From the IMG/VR virus record IMGVR_UViG_3300042987_002524, positions 1 through 46,493 of that record: a stretch of 46,493 bases of DNA; one strand, 5' to 3'. Under the pieces are notes generated by a model, which made no database searches, was not told the origin of the DNA, and saw nothing but the letters and a program-made list of their open reading frames with translations. Source of the DNA: a virus. Position numbers and translations under genes: made by a program. This document shows positions 28,041 to 37,020 of the stretch, one piece after another; the stretch's first letter is position 1; each line of letters opens with the position of its first letter.

Positions 28041-30782
28041 ATGTCGAATGATATTACCATCGACTGGCATAGCAATCAGTCTGCGTTGATCGCGGATCTG
28101 CAGAAGCAGCTGGCTGAAATGAAGAAAAACATTTCAGGTCTGCAGCAGATCGGCCAGGCGGGGACTGCGGCGGGGAATGCGATTGTTGCGGGGGCAAAAG
28201 CGGGCACTGTCAGTCTGCGGGAAGTGGGGCAGATTTCTGAGGCGACTCGGAACTATCAGCGGGCTCAGATCGAGGCGGCCCGCGAACAGTACCGGCAGAC
28301 CAGCCAGGCGATCAGTCAGCAGCAACAGCAGAAACTGATTACCCGCGAGCTGGCGGCTGCACAACGCCAGGCGGCCAAGGATGCTCGTGATGCCAGGCTG
28401 GCCGACATTGCCGGTCAGCGGGAAGCGGCGGCAAAGTTCGAACGACATAAGCGAGAGCAGGAGGATCTGATTCGGCAGGCGGAGCGGATCCGTCAGATGA
28501 ACCGGACGCCGAAGGAAGCGGCACGGGAAAACTACGCTGCTGGTCTGGCCAAGGCTGAGGCGTTGCGTCAGGGTGGGAATCTGTCGGATGAGGATTTCCT
28601 GCGTGAGCGGTCGCGACTGATTCAGGTCTACAAACAGGAATCGGGCCTGATCGACGAACGGAACCGCAAAAAGAAGGAATCTGCCGAGATTGCGAAGCAG
28701 GCGGCCAGGGATGAGGCGGAATGGATGTCTCGGCTGGCGAAGAAGTCGCAGGATCTGTCTGCTGAGCGAGCCAAGGCGGGGGCCAGCGATCGGCATCAGC
28801 AGAAACTGGCCGAACAGGCGTCGGCGGCTGCCAGGCGGCAACAGGAAGCGGAACAGGCGGCCGCGGAGAAAGCGGCAAAAGAGTTCCTGGCATTGAAGGA
28901 TAAGGCCCGACAAGAGGCTGCCAAGGCGGATCAAAAGTCTCGAGCGGATGCTGCCAAGGTTGAGGCGGAATGGATGGCTCGGCTGGCCGAGAAATCCAAA
29001 CAGTTGTCCGGCGAGCGTGCCAGGGCTGGAGCGAGTGATGCAGCAGCACAGCAGGCGGCCGAACGTGCGTCCAGAAAGCGGGCTGACGCTGACAAAGAAG
29101 GTCTGGCGGTGACTCGTTCCGTGATGACGAATGAGGAGCGGCGGGCTCAGCAGATTGGCAGGTTGAATCGGCTTCTGTCGCAGGGTTCGATCAGCCAGGA
29201 AACGTACACGCGGGCCGTGCGTCTGGCCAATGCCGAAATGGTGTCTCAGTCAAGCCTTTGGCAAAAGCTCCCTTCGCAGTTGACCAGTTTTTTGACGGTT
29301 GCCGGCTTAACGTCTACGGCGATTGCCACGATCCGGGCCGAGTTCGAGAACCTGAAGCGGGTTCAGAAGGAAGCGGAATCGACAACGCTCTCGTTCGCGC
29401 AGGCTGAGGAGCAGGCTCAGCAATCTCTGGATGAAACGATGACTCCGGAGCAGCTGAACGAACGTATCAAGGATATGGCGCGAGCCAAGCAAATGAGTCC
29501 CACGGCATTGATGCGGCAGGCAAATCAGGTCCTGGGGGTCAAGGACGATAAGACGACGGCCAAGGAAGCTCTGGACGTCATGGAAGCGATGGTTGAGTTT
29601 TCCCGGCTGAATCCGGAAGACGCGGCAGCAAATGTCTCTGCCGTTCTGGGAATGCGGGCTGCGATGCCGGGGCAAACTCCGATGGAAATCCTGGGAGCGA
29701 TCCAACAGGCGAAGATTTCCAGCAAGGTCGCGAAAAACTCGGAATTTGCGTCAAACATCGTTCCGGGGGCTGCGGCTGCCCGTGCCTATGGTGATACGCC
29801 GCAACAGTTTTTCGGTCTGGCATCGGCGATCGGCGGCCAGATGCAGGACATCAGCGGTCGGCGAACTGGCACAGCGATCATCGATCTGGAAAAGGATCTG
29901 GCGATTCTGTCCGCCGGTGTCGAATCGGGATCCCTGGGGGGCGAGCCTGTGAAGGGCGGGCTGGGTGCGAACACATTGGAACGCCTCCGCAACATCGCCA
30001 AGAATCCCGCGTTTGCAGGTCTGCGGGACCGTCTGTTGGGCCAGAACGAAGATCCTGAGATTGAGGAGTTGTTCAAGAAAGCGGGCCGCATGACGACGGA
30101 ATCCAAGTCATTCGGTGCGATTAGGTTGCTGTATCAGAACGACGAAGCGGCTTGGAAGTCTCTGGAGTCGAAACTTCAGGAGCAGGTGACGGGCGGGGCT
30201 GCGGCGGCTGTTGTGCGTCGGCAGCTGGCGGGATTCAGCGCGACTCCTGAGCAGCAGACAGCACGGGCCCAGGATCGGGTGAAGTCTGTCGCAGAGCTGG
30301 CTCAACTGGAGAATCAGACAGGTGCGCGGGGGGCGATGTCGCGCGAGGGTCTGGAAACAATCCTGCGATCGGCGGGGATCAGCCGGACTGAGCAGTATCT
30401 GCAGGGGATTCGGTTCGAGGCGCAGAGCGATCTCGGGCGGGACGATCCGGCAACTCAATTGCAGCAGATTCTGACAGGTCGGGCTCAATCGCTGCGAGGT
30501 CCCAAGCGTGAAAGCCGGGGGGCCGGGTCTGACAAGTTCCTGGTGGCTGGTCTCGAAGCAATCGGCTTGCTGACTCCGCAAACTCGGGAAGCGACTGCGG
30601 AAGAGAAAGCGGCCGCAGACAGTTTGACGGCGGCCGCGGCGGCTTTGATGGAGCTGGTGAAACTGGAGCAGCAGCGACGGGCTCCCGTGGTGCAAGTGAA
30701 CATGCCTCCGGGCCAGGGTAACGATCGTCCGGATGTGCCGCGGGCTGAAGGGCTGCAGAACCGGCAGGGGGGTAAGTTCTGA
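28041..30782 (+). CDS. tail tape measure protein
   Basis: A 913-residue protein that sets tail length. With the usual rule of about 0.15 nm per residue it predicts a tail near 137 nm. The first 430 residues are long charged helices rich in Gln, Arg, Ala and Glu. They contain a duplicated block: EAEWMSRLAKKSQDLSAERA and EAEWMARLAEKSKQLSGERA, each followed by GASD. A hydrophobic segment (LPSQLTSFLTVAGLTSTAIA) follows, then globular helical parts and a Gln/Pro end. ATG 28041 begins a typical MSNDITIDWHSN. No ribosome-binding site is clear, so coupling is likely. Confidence 0.9.
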   Translation: MSNDITIDWHSNQSALIADLQKQLAEMKKNISGLQQIGQAGTAAGNAIVAGAKAGTVSLREVGQISEATRNYQRAQIEAAREQYRQTSQAISQQQQQKLITRELAAAQRQAAKDARDARLADIAGQREAAAKFERHKREQEDLIRQAERIRQMNRTPKEAARENYAAGLAKAEALRQGGNLSDEDFLRERSRLIQVYKQESGLIDERNRKKKESAEIAKQAARDEAEWMSRLAKKSQDLSAERAKAGASDRHQQKLAEQASAAARRQQEAEQAAAEKAAKEFLALKDKARQEAAKADQKSRADAAKVEAEWMARLAEKSKQLSGERARAGASDAAAQQAAERASRKRADADKEGLAVTRSVMTNEERRAQQIGRLNRLLSQGSISQETYTRAVRLANAEMVSQSSLWQKLPSQLTSFLTVAGLTSTAIATIRAEFENLKRVQKEAESTTLSFAQAEEQAQQSLDETMTPEQLNERIKDMARAKQMSPTALMRQANQVLGVKDDKTTAKEALDVMEAMVEFSRLNPEDAAANVSAVLGMRAAMPGQTPMEILGAIQQAKISSKVAKNSEFASNIVPGAAAARAYGDTPQQFFGLASAIGGQMQDISGRRTGTAIIDLEKDLAILSAGVESGSLGGEPVKGGLGANTLERLRNIAKNPAFAGLRDRLLGQNEDPEIEELFKKAGRMTTESKSFGAIRLLYQNDEAAWKSLESKLQEQVTGGAAAAVVRRQLAGFSATPEQQTARAQDRVKSVAELAQLENQTGARGAMSREGLETILRSAGISRTEQYLQGIRFEAQSDLGRDDPATQLQQILTGRAQSLRGPKRESRGAGSDKFLVAGLEAIGLLTPQTREATAEEKAAADSLTAAAAALMELVKLEQQRRAPVVQVNMPPGQGNDRPDVPRAEGLQNRQGGKF

Positions 30783-31180
30783 TGCCAAATCCGGGATTTA
30801 CATTCGGAACAATCTCAGCGACGGGCGTCTTGCAGGAAGTTTCCTGGGGTGTCTGGGGTCAGCGGATCCAGAAAGCGGGAGCGTTCGGGGTCGAAGGGGA
30901 ATCGGTTCTACATGGTGGCCGGACAACTCGGGAGCTGAGTTTCAATCTGACGTTGACGGGCTACGGTTCCGCGGCGGCTCTCGAGACAGCGATTCAGAAT
31001 TACGAGTCGTTTCTGGGTGCCGTGGCAACTCTGCAACTACGGGTTGGCGGCGGGACTGTGATTTCGACCGAAACGAATGTCTTGTTCAAGGGCCTGGAGC
31101 GGATGAAGTCGGGGTTTGACGCGGTTCACAGTTACTACCGGCATTGCCGATGGACGTTTGAGCAATTGAGCCCGCAATAG
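30782..31180 (+). CDS. distal tail protein (hypothetical)
   Basis: A 132-residue beta-rich protein starting TGATG over the tape-measure stop. It has SWGVWGQRIQKAGAF, ELSFNLTLTGYGSA and HCRWTFEQLSP. The position after the tape measure fits a distal tail or hub adaptor. Its stop lies inside a short hairpin CCCGC-AATA-GCGGG followed by TTTT (31171-31188), a weak terminator. Confidence 0.6.
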   Translation: MPNPGFTFGTISATGVLQEVSWGVWGQRIQKAGAFGVEGESVLHGGRTTRELSFNLTLTGYGSAAALETAIQNYESFLGAVATLQLRVGGGTVISTETNVLFKGLERMKSGFDAVHSYYRHCRWTFEQLSPQ

Positions 31181-31188
31181 CGGGTTTT
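31171..31188 (+). terminator. short hairpin overlapping the stop codon
   Basis: CCCGC (31171-31175) and GCGGG (31180-31184) around AATA, then TTTTG. Only 5 bp, so weak. Confidence 0.35.
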
Positions 31189-31228
31189 GTGTGGGTTAGT
31201 GTGGGTTTTGTGCGGGTTCCGTTGGGGT
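31183..31228 (+). repeat. GTGTGGGTT-type degenerate repeat
   Basis: Units GTGTGGGTT, GTGTGGGTT, GTGCGGGTT and GTTGGGGTT fill the gap before the next tail gene, a fourth sequence type of the same intergenic habit. Confidence 0.65.
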
Positions 31229-31235
31229 TTTCCTG

Positions 31236-31865
31236 ATGAGTCACTGGTATCTGGGTGGTCACACGATTCGAAAGGCGGGCTGGGTGAATCCTGGCGCGAT
31301 CTTCGTGGATTTTGTGAGCCAGTACACCAGCGGATGGGTTTGGCAGTTGTACTGCAATCGTCAGCTTTGCGGTGCGACTCGTGGACCAACTGAGCGGCGG
31401 GTGGTTGGGGAGATTGTCGCGTCTCCGCTTCCCTCGCCGCTCACGTTGATCCGCGTGGACGCCGCCCATGCGTTTGATGATTTTGGCGACGAACTGCCGG
31501 CGATTCCCTGCAATCGTTACCGGCTGGACTGGACGTCTGCCGGGGAGTCGGCGGATACGCATCATTTCGACGTCTGCCAGGGGGTCGAAGCGGGCGGTGC
31601 CTTGGATGAAACGAACATTCTGGGGCGAGTTCCCTATATCGGCGACGGGGCGTATTCGTTCGTGTTGCCTCCGTTCGTGGCTGATGGAACCTGGGCGGTC
31701 GGCGTGGTCCCTCGGGATGATGCCTATCCGTTGGGGAATGCGGGGACGGCCGTGGAATCCTCGGTTGTGGTGGCGACTCCTCCGCCGGATGTTTCGTGGA
31801 GTGGCGATCAGCGATTTGAGGCTTCGATGGCGGGCGGGGTGTTGACGGTCAGTTTCACGTTCTGA
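31236..31865 (+). CDS. tail tip / baseplate protein (hypothetical)
   Basis: A 209-residue protein with a Trp/Tyr/Cys-rich N-terminus (SHWYLGGHTIRKAGW, WQLYCNRQLCGAT) and a beta-sandwich-like C-terminal half (CNRYRLDWTSAGESA, YSFVLPPFVADGTWAVGVV) resembling a fibronectin-III pattern. Role by position: tail tip. No enzyme motif seen. Confidence 0.6.
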   Translation: MSHWYLGGHTIRKAGWVNPGAIFVDFVSQYTSGWVWQLYCNRQLCGATRGPTERRVVGEIVASPLPSPLTLIRVDAAHAFDDFGDELPAIPCNRYRLDWTSAGESADTHHFDVCQGVEAGGALDETNILGRVPYIGDGAYSFVLPPFVADGTWAVGVVPRDDAYPLGNAGTAVESSVVVATPPPDVSWSGDQRFEASMAGGVLTVSFTF

Positions 31866-31874
31866 GGTTGAGTG

Positions 31875-32771
31875 ATGTCTAATCCATTGATGGGCAAGAT
31901 ACTGCCGGTTGCCAGCCTGACTCGTAACGACAGCAGTGTTACGGGTACGACGGTGAAAGATGCCCTGGAAACTCTGAAAGCCGATTTCGACGGGATTGAT
32001 CTGTCGGGATTCGGCAATGTTTCTGTGGATTCACCCACGACTGAGATGACAGTTCCGGCGTGGTCATCGACAAACAAGAAACTGCGGAATTCAACGGGCG
32101 TAAAGATTCACAGCGATGCGTCGGACAAGTTTGAAACGGTCGCGAGTTTTCGCGCGGTGGGGGCCGCATCGGACGGGGCGACAATCACGTTTGACCTGAA
32201 CACTGCGGATTTCTGGACGGTGACACTGGGGGGCAACCGGACGCTGGCGGTCAGCCATGTCTCTGTCGGGCAGTTAATCGCGATCCGGTTAAAACAGGAT
32301 GCAACTGGTGGCCGGACGGTGACATGGTGGAGCGGGATTCTCTGGAATCATTCACTCGCGCCCGTTCTGGATCCGACGGCGGGCGGGACCGATCTGATCG
32401 TGTTGCTGTGCGTCGGCCTGGACGGCTACGGGGCTCCGATCTGGGAAGAGGTCTGCCGGAAGTCGTCCGCGCCGCGTAAGGAGATTTATGCCAATACGGA
32501 CGGAGCGACGATCACATTTGATCTGAGAAAGTCGCCGATGCACAAGGTAACGCTTGGTGGAAACCGGACGCTGGCTGTGGTCGAAAGTCATTCGTCTCAA
32601 TTGTTCACTGTGCGCATCACGACGGCGGGCCACACGGTTATCTGGTGGAGCGGCATCACTTGGGCGGGCGGTTCAGCACCTACTCTTTCGGCCAGCGGTA
32701 CCGATGTCTTCGGGTTCGTCCAGACGGCCAGCGGTGCCTATGATGGTTTCGTGATCGGACAGGGGCTGTAA
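31875..32771 (+). CDS. tail fibre protein with duplicated domain
   Basis: A 298-residue protein. Two copies of one beta unit of about 95 residues occur: DGATITFDLNTADFWTVTLG with GNRTLAV and WWSGILW, and DGATITFDLRKSPMHKVTLG with GNRTLAV and WWSGITW. This GNRTLA/WWSG module is common in phage fibres and decoration proteins, where copies stack. The N-terminal 90 residues (TVKDALETLKADFDGI) are a linker to the tail. GAGG precedes the ATG. Confidence 0.75.
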   Translation: MSNPLMGKILPVASLTRNDSSVTGTTVKDALETLKADFDGIDLSGFGNVSVDSPTTEMTVPAWSSTNKKLRNSTGVKIHSDASDKFETVASFRAVGAASDGATITFDLNTADFWTVTLGGNRTLAVSHVSVGQLIAIRLKQDATGGRTVTWWSGILWNHSLAPVLDPTAGGTDLIVLLCVGLDGYGAPIWEEVCRKSSAPRKEIYANTDGATITFDLRKSPMHKVTLGGNRTLAVVESHSSQLFTVRITTAGHTVIWWSGITWAGGSAPTLSASGTDVFGFVQTASGAYDGFVIGQGL

Positions 32772-33418
32772 TGGACACCAGATATTCACTGAACGCAGGA
32801 TGCGGGATCCGCTACCCAACGGCACCAGCGACTTATGGCCTGGATGACTGGGCGAATTACGCACATGCAACGGTGAAGCTGGGCCAGCAGTCTGGTGTTC
32901 AGTACACAGGGCTCGCTCTGTTCTCGTGTCCCTGCAATCGGTTTGCGACGATCAGCAGTGCGTCCTTAACGCTGGATCTGTCGGGCGGGACGCTCGGCAG
33001 TAGCTTTTTTCAGATTGCCGTTTTTGCGATTGCGGCAGACAACCAAGGATGGCCATCTGACGGGTCGCAGGTTGCCCTGGATTTCAGCCACCGCTTAACG
33101 ACCGGCGCAGGCCCTGTCAGTGCCGTGTCTGGGGCGCACGCCTATGACGTGACTGCGGCGCTGCAGGAGGTTGTCGATCGCGTTGGTTACGCTCCGGGCA
33201 ACTTTGTGATGTTTTATATCGGCTGGTCCGCGACTGGTGACTGGGCAAATATCGCGACCAAGGGGATTGACACTCCGAACGGTCCGCCAGTGTTGCAAGT
33301 AACCTGGTCTGGCGGCGATAGCGGTGGAAGTGGCGGCGGCGGTGGGGGCGGTGGTCAGTCTGGTGTCAATGCGTCGTTTTTGGTTGGGATGATGTCTCAG
33401 GATGAGGGTTTGCTGTGA
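32771..33418 (+). CDS. DNRLRE-like beta-sandwich fibre protein
   Basis: A 215-residue protein with a beta-sandwich of the DNRLRE/carbohydrate-binding type: SSASLTLDLSGGTLGSS, IAVFAIAADNQGWPSDG, YDVTAALQEVVDRVGY, and a closing PPVLQVTW. A glycine run (about 190-200, GGGSGGGGGGGG-like) links to a hydrophobic C-terminus. Probably binds a cell surface sugar. Starts TAATG over the previous stop. Confidence 0.65.
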   Translation: MDTRYSLNAGCGIRYPTAPATYGLDDWANYAHATVKLGQQSGVQYTGLALFSCPCNRFATISSASLTLDLSGGTLGSSFFQIAVFAIAADNQGWPSDGSQVALDFSHRLTTGAGPVSAVSGAHAYDVTAALQEVVDRVGYAPGNFVMFYIGWSATGDWANIATKGIDTPNGPPVLQVTWSGGDSGGSGGGGGGGGQSGVNASFLVGMMSQDEGLL

Positions 33419-34965
33419 ATTTGCTTTCTACTGCTCAACCGGCGGCTGTCCGCAGTGAATTGCGATTGCAGGAACTGCGATCGAGTTTTCCGGACGATCC
33501 GCAGCCTGCTCCGGAAATCAATCTGGGCCTGATCCTGGAAGAGAGTTCTCCGATCCCGATTACGCTGGGCGAAGGGCGGGGGATTGTGATTCCGGGGGGC
33601 GGGATCTACCTGCGATCGGCCTGGGTGACGATCCGGATGATCCGGCATTTCGGCTGTGATCTGCCGATTGAGCTTTGGTTGTTACCATGGGAAACAGTCG
33701 CCGATGACGAAATGTTTCAACTCCGTCTGCTGGGCGTGAAAATCCGGACGGCGATTCCCGGTTACTGCCTCGACGAAACGATCACGGGTTACGCCGGCGT
33801 TCCGGTCTGGCTGGCAGGCTGGCAGTTGAAAGTTCAAGCGGTCTGTCAGTCGGCGTTTCAGGAAGTGATTTTCCTGGATGCAGATTGCTATCCGGTCCAT
33901 GCGGACTGGATTAAGGCATTGACGAGCGGCCCGACGTTTCTCGGGGACATCATCGAATCCGATCACCTGCTGTCGGAAGCGTCCTGCCGGGCTATGTGTG
34001 TCGGTCGCCGCACTCCGGTGGATTCCGGGTGCTTTTACGTCGTCAAGGACAATGCCGCGTGGCTGCAGCTGCTGGCTGTCCTGAATGGTCCGAATCATGT
34101 TCGGGACACCTATCGGCTATTTTTCGGGGACAAGGATACCTGGTGGATCTCGCACGAATTAACCGGGTCTGCGTATCAGATTCTCGGCCGCGGCGGCGTG
34201 ATCGGGAATCTGGAAGGGATCTATCACGCTGTCGGTGTCGTGCATCGGACGGGCCATAAGCTCACCAGCGGTCAGCCTCGGAACACTCCGCAGCGTTCTC
34301 AGTTCAGCGGTCCCTGTGAGGATCTTGTTCAAACCAAGCTGCGCACCTGGCCGCCTCTGCATGTCCGCGGTGAACGTGATTGGGAGATTGTCCGGAGCGT
34401 GATCGAGCTGGACGAATACCACCTGCGCGATCTGTCCGATCTGAGGACGGTGATTGATTGCGGCGGGCATGTCGGTTCGTTCTCGGTGGCCGTGCTGCGA
34501 CTGTTTCCGGGGGCCAGGGTGATTGCGTTTGAACCCAGTGCTGAGAATGCGGCCGCGTTTCGCCTGAACTGTCCGCAGGCGGAATTGCATGTGACGGCAC
34601 TCGGCAAAGGGACGGGCGAAGTCGAGTTGTGGGCTGTGCCTGGTGATACAGCGTTTTCGACGGATGACCGGATTCCGGGTTCGGAAGCCAACGGGGAAAC
34701 GGCGGCGGTGTCCCGTCTGTCGGATTTCCTGGTCGATCTGCAGGCTGTCGATCTGCTCAAGGTCGACATTGAAGGGGACGAATACGCGGTTTTTGCGGAT
34801 CTGGCCGAAACCGGGCAGATTCGCAAGGTTCAGCGGATCGTCGGTGAGTGGCATCAGTTTGATCGTGTCGGTGAGTTGCTGGCGCTGTTGCGTCCGACTC
34901 ATCATGTCACGCTTTGCGTGCATCCGTGGGATCATGGCTACTTCGAAGCGGTGAGGGTCCAATGA
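33415..34965 (+). CDS. fusion of glycosyltransferase and FkbM methyltransferase
   Basis: A 516-residue fusion. Residues about 55-290 look like a mannosyltransferase-type glycosyltransferase with VIFLDADCYPV (D155-x-D157, metal and sugar-nucleotide site) and a VDSGCFYVV acceptor-side loop. Residues 340-516 are an FkbM-family methyltransferase: TVIDCGGHVGSFSVAV (SAM loop), VIAFEPSAENAAAF, and the family signature DLLKVDIEGDEYAVF. It would add a sugar and methylate it. GTG start overlaps the preceding stop, so it is made with the fibre proteins, probably to glycosylate fibres or receptors. An unusual combination for a phage tail operon. Confidence 0.8.
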   Translation: MNLLSTAQPAAVRSELRLQELRSSFPDDPQPAPEINLGLILEESSPIPITLGEGRGIVIPGGGIYLRSAWVTIRMIRHFGCDLPIELWLLPWETVADDEMFQLRLLGVKIRTAIPGYCLDETITGYAGVPVWLAGWQLKVQAVCQSAFQEVIFLDADCYPVHADWIKALTSGPTFLGDIIESDHLLSEASCRAMCVGRRTPVDSGCFYVVKDNAAWLQLLAVLNGPNHVRDTYRLFFGDKDTWWISHELTGSAYQILGRGGVIGNLEGIYHAVGVVHRTGHKLTSGQPRNTPQRSQFSGPCEDLVQTKLRTWPPLHVRGERDWEIVRSVIELDEYHLRDLSDLRTVIDCGGHVGSFSVAVLRLFPGARVIAFEPSAENAAAFRLNCPQAELHVTALGKGTGEVELWAVPGDTAFSTDDRIPGSEANGETAAVSRLSDFLVDLQAVDLLKVDIEGDEYAVFADLAETGQIRKVQRIVGEWHQFDRVGELLALLRPTHHVTLCVHPWDHGYFEAVRVQ

Positions 34966-35624
34966 GAGTTTCCATTGTGACGATCAACCGCCAGCCGTCG
35001 TATCTGCAGGAATTGCTGGCGTCGATCAGCGCAGCGGATTTTGATCAGCTGTCGCTGACGTTTTGCGTGGGCGACCGGGACGACTCGCACATTCCGGAGC
35101 AAGTCCCTGGCGATGTTCGCCGGGTGCGGACGCTGCCGAATGCGGTGAGGGAGAATCACGGTTCGCACATTGATTCTGTCGTGAATCATGCGGTCGCGAT
35201 ACTGGAATCGTCGGTGATCCTGGAAGACGACGTTGTTGTTTCGCCGCGGTTCTGTGAGCTGTTGCGGCCTGCGGTCGAGGAAGCGTATCGGCTGCGGCCG
35301 AATGGTCATTTTGTGCTGTCCCTGTCGAGCGATCAGGTCTGGCCGCGGGGTGCGGCGATCGTGCCGTATCCTCTGGATGTCTATTCGGGGACGATGGGGA
35401 TGTTCGTTCCTGCGGAGCTGCAGTTTGATCTGTTCCGGTTCATGATCAGCCATCTGGAAGCAGAATTCGTGTCGCCAGACTGCACGATTGCGGAATACTG
35501 TCAGACTCGGGGGATTCCCCTGTACTGCATCACTCAATCGATCGTGAAGCATATCGGCGTCCAGTCCGCGATTTCTGACAGGGTTGTATCGGTTCAGTGT
35601 CCCACATTTGCCGGGGTTAAATAA
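34962..35624 (+). CDS. glycosyltransferase
   Basis: A 220-residue protein of the small glycosyltransferase type: starts MRVSIVTINRQPSYLQELL, has ILEDDVVVSPRFCELL (E-D-D metal/nucleotide motif as in GT2/GT25-like enzymes) and CTIAEYCQTRGIPLYCI near the end. It overlaps the GT-FkbM gene by ATGA and the next tail gene by TAATG, so the three are one translational unit. Likely acts on the same glycan. Confidence 0.75.
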   Translation: MRVSIVTINRQPSYLQELLASISAADFDQLSLTFCVGDRDDSHIPEQVPGDVRRVRTLPNAVRENHGSHIDSVVNHAVAILESSVILEDDVVVSPRFCELLRPAVEEAYRLRPNGHFVLSLSSDQVWPRGAAIVPYPLDVYSGTMGMFVPAELQFDLFRFMISHLEAEFVSPDCTIAEYCQTRGIPLYCITQSIVKHIGVQSAISDRVVSVQCPTFAGVK

Positions 35625-36325
35625 TGGCTACCAGACGAATTACGACGATCTCAACAACCGGCTGGAACGTCTACGCGATCGTGCAACGATTGTCTGACGG
35701 GAAGTGTTTCGACTGGAACGACAACACCTGGAAGACGTTGGCGGGGGCGACAACTCCTGGCGTGGCGCTGACGTCTCTGGCGAGTTACGGTGGCTCGCAA
35801 TCGTTGTTCGGGGCTGATTTGAACCTGTCGACGATCAACGCGACGGCAACGCCTGTGGATGTGCAGGTCTCATTTCAAAAGAGGGCGGGGGTCAGTCCGG
35901 CTCCTGCGACGGATACGCTGTTTGCGGTGGCTGATCCGTTCTCGATCGTCAATGGGGGCCTGGTGGCGTTGGGTGGGCAGGGCTTCAAGGTCGATGTGAC
36001 GGCAAATCTGACGACCACGAGCGGCGTCAATATGCACTTCACGGTAGAGCTGATCGATGCGGACGGTGCGACTGTGCCACTCCATACGATCGACTCCGGG
36101 GCAACGTGTGCGATCGAGGTGACTCAGGATGCTACCTCAACGGGTGGGGCGCGGGTGCCTCAATTCAGCCTGTCGACGACGGACTGCGGGTCTGTCAACG
36201 CCGATCATCGGTTTGAAATTCAGTATTCAAACCCGAACCTGACGGCAAACCGGGGTTTTACTGCGGCGGCGACTGTGGTCTCGGGCGGTGTCACCTATCA
36301 CGGTTCCTGCAAGTTCTTTTCGTGA
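35624..36325 (+). CDS. tail fibre-region structural protein
   Basis: A 233-residue Thr/Ala/Gly-rich beta protein (STTGWNVYAIVQRLSDGKCF at the start, then repeated strands with VDVTANLTTTSGV, ATVVSGGVTYHGSCKFFS). Very rich in Thr and Ser, so it could be an O-glycosylation target of the enzymes encoded just upstream. No family recognised. Confidence 0.6.
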   Translation: MATRRITTISTTGWNVYAIVQRLSDGKCFDWNDNTWKTLAGATTPGVALTSLASYGGSQSLFGADLNLSTINATATPVDVQVSFQKRAGVSPAPATDTLFAVADPFSIVNGGLVALGGQGFKVDVTANLTTTSGVNMHFTVELIDADGATVPLHTIDSGATCAIEVTQDATSTGGARVPQFSLSTTDCGSVNADHRFEIQYSNPNLTANRGFTAAATVVSGGVTYHGSCKFFS

Positions 36326-36335
36326 GTACTGAGCG

Positions 36336-37019
36336 ATGCCGATTTTCCCGCGTGGCAGGAATCATGTGATTGTCGAGCGTCCCTATGCGGGCAGCCTGGG
36401 GGCGAAGCTGTACGTTGCGGCGGGCGAACCTACGGACATCATCTATCGGCCCAACCGGGTTTTTGATCCGCAGCATCTGAAGCTGCAGCCGGTGACGGAG
36501 CGGGATTTGTCGGTTGCGACCGTGACCGATCCGACGGAAGTCTTTCATTACACTCTGCCGGCGGCCCTGGTAGGGGTGCAGATCAGCTGCCAGGTGCGGA
36601 CGTTCGCGAACGACTACGAAAACGAGACGATCTACCGGCCGCGGACGCTCCTGAGCGACGGCGGGGGCGATGAAGTGTCGGAAATCATGGGCAGCGGCCA
36701 AATCGTTTCGACGGTGAAACTAGACGGCGGCGGGCGGCGGATCCGGTTCATTTACAAGGCGTCTCTACAGGGCGTGCAGCCTGAATCGTTCTCGCTGGTG
36801 AAGACGGCGGGGCCAGGGACGATTGCGGACGTCGTTCAAGCGGCGTTTGGCAGGGCGGACGCGATCGACGTAACCGGCCTGACGGATGGGGCAGAATACA
36901 CGTTCCGCCTGGAAGCCAGAGCGACGGGGGTAACGGCGCTGAACCTGGATACTGTCACCTTCACGGCGGACGGCAGCGGGCCGACGGGTACGATCACACT
37001 GACAGCGCGGGAGTCGTGA
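36336..37019 (+). CDS. tail structural protein
   Basis: A 227-residue protein, starts MPIFPRGRNHVIVERPYAG. It has a fibronectin-like second half (DGAEYTFRLEARATGVTALNLDTVTFTADG). Position in the fibre/tip region. No specific function. Confidence 0.6.
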   Translation: MPIFPRGRNHVIVERPYAGSLGAKLYVAAGEPTDIIYRPNRVFDPQHLKLQPVTERDLSVATVTDPTEVFHYTLPAALVGVQISCQVRTFANDYENETIYRPRTLLSDGGGDEVSEIMGSGQIVSTVKLDGGGRRIRFIYKASLQGVQPESFSLVKTAGPGTIADVVQAAFGRADAIDVTGLTDGAEYTFRLEARATGVTALNLDTVTFTADGSGPTGTITLTARES

Positions 37020-37020
37020 T

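Noticed and set aside
29307-29705. Minus-strand frames within the tape measure
   Set aside because: They are Arg/Leu/Ser-rich shadows without starts or coupling, opposite a long helical protein.
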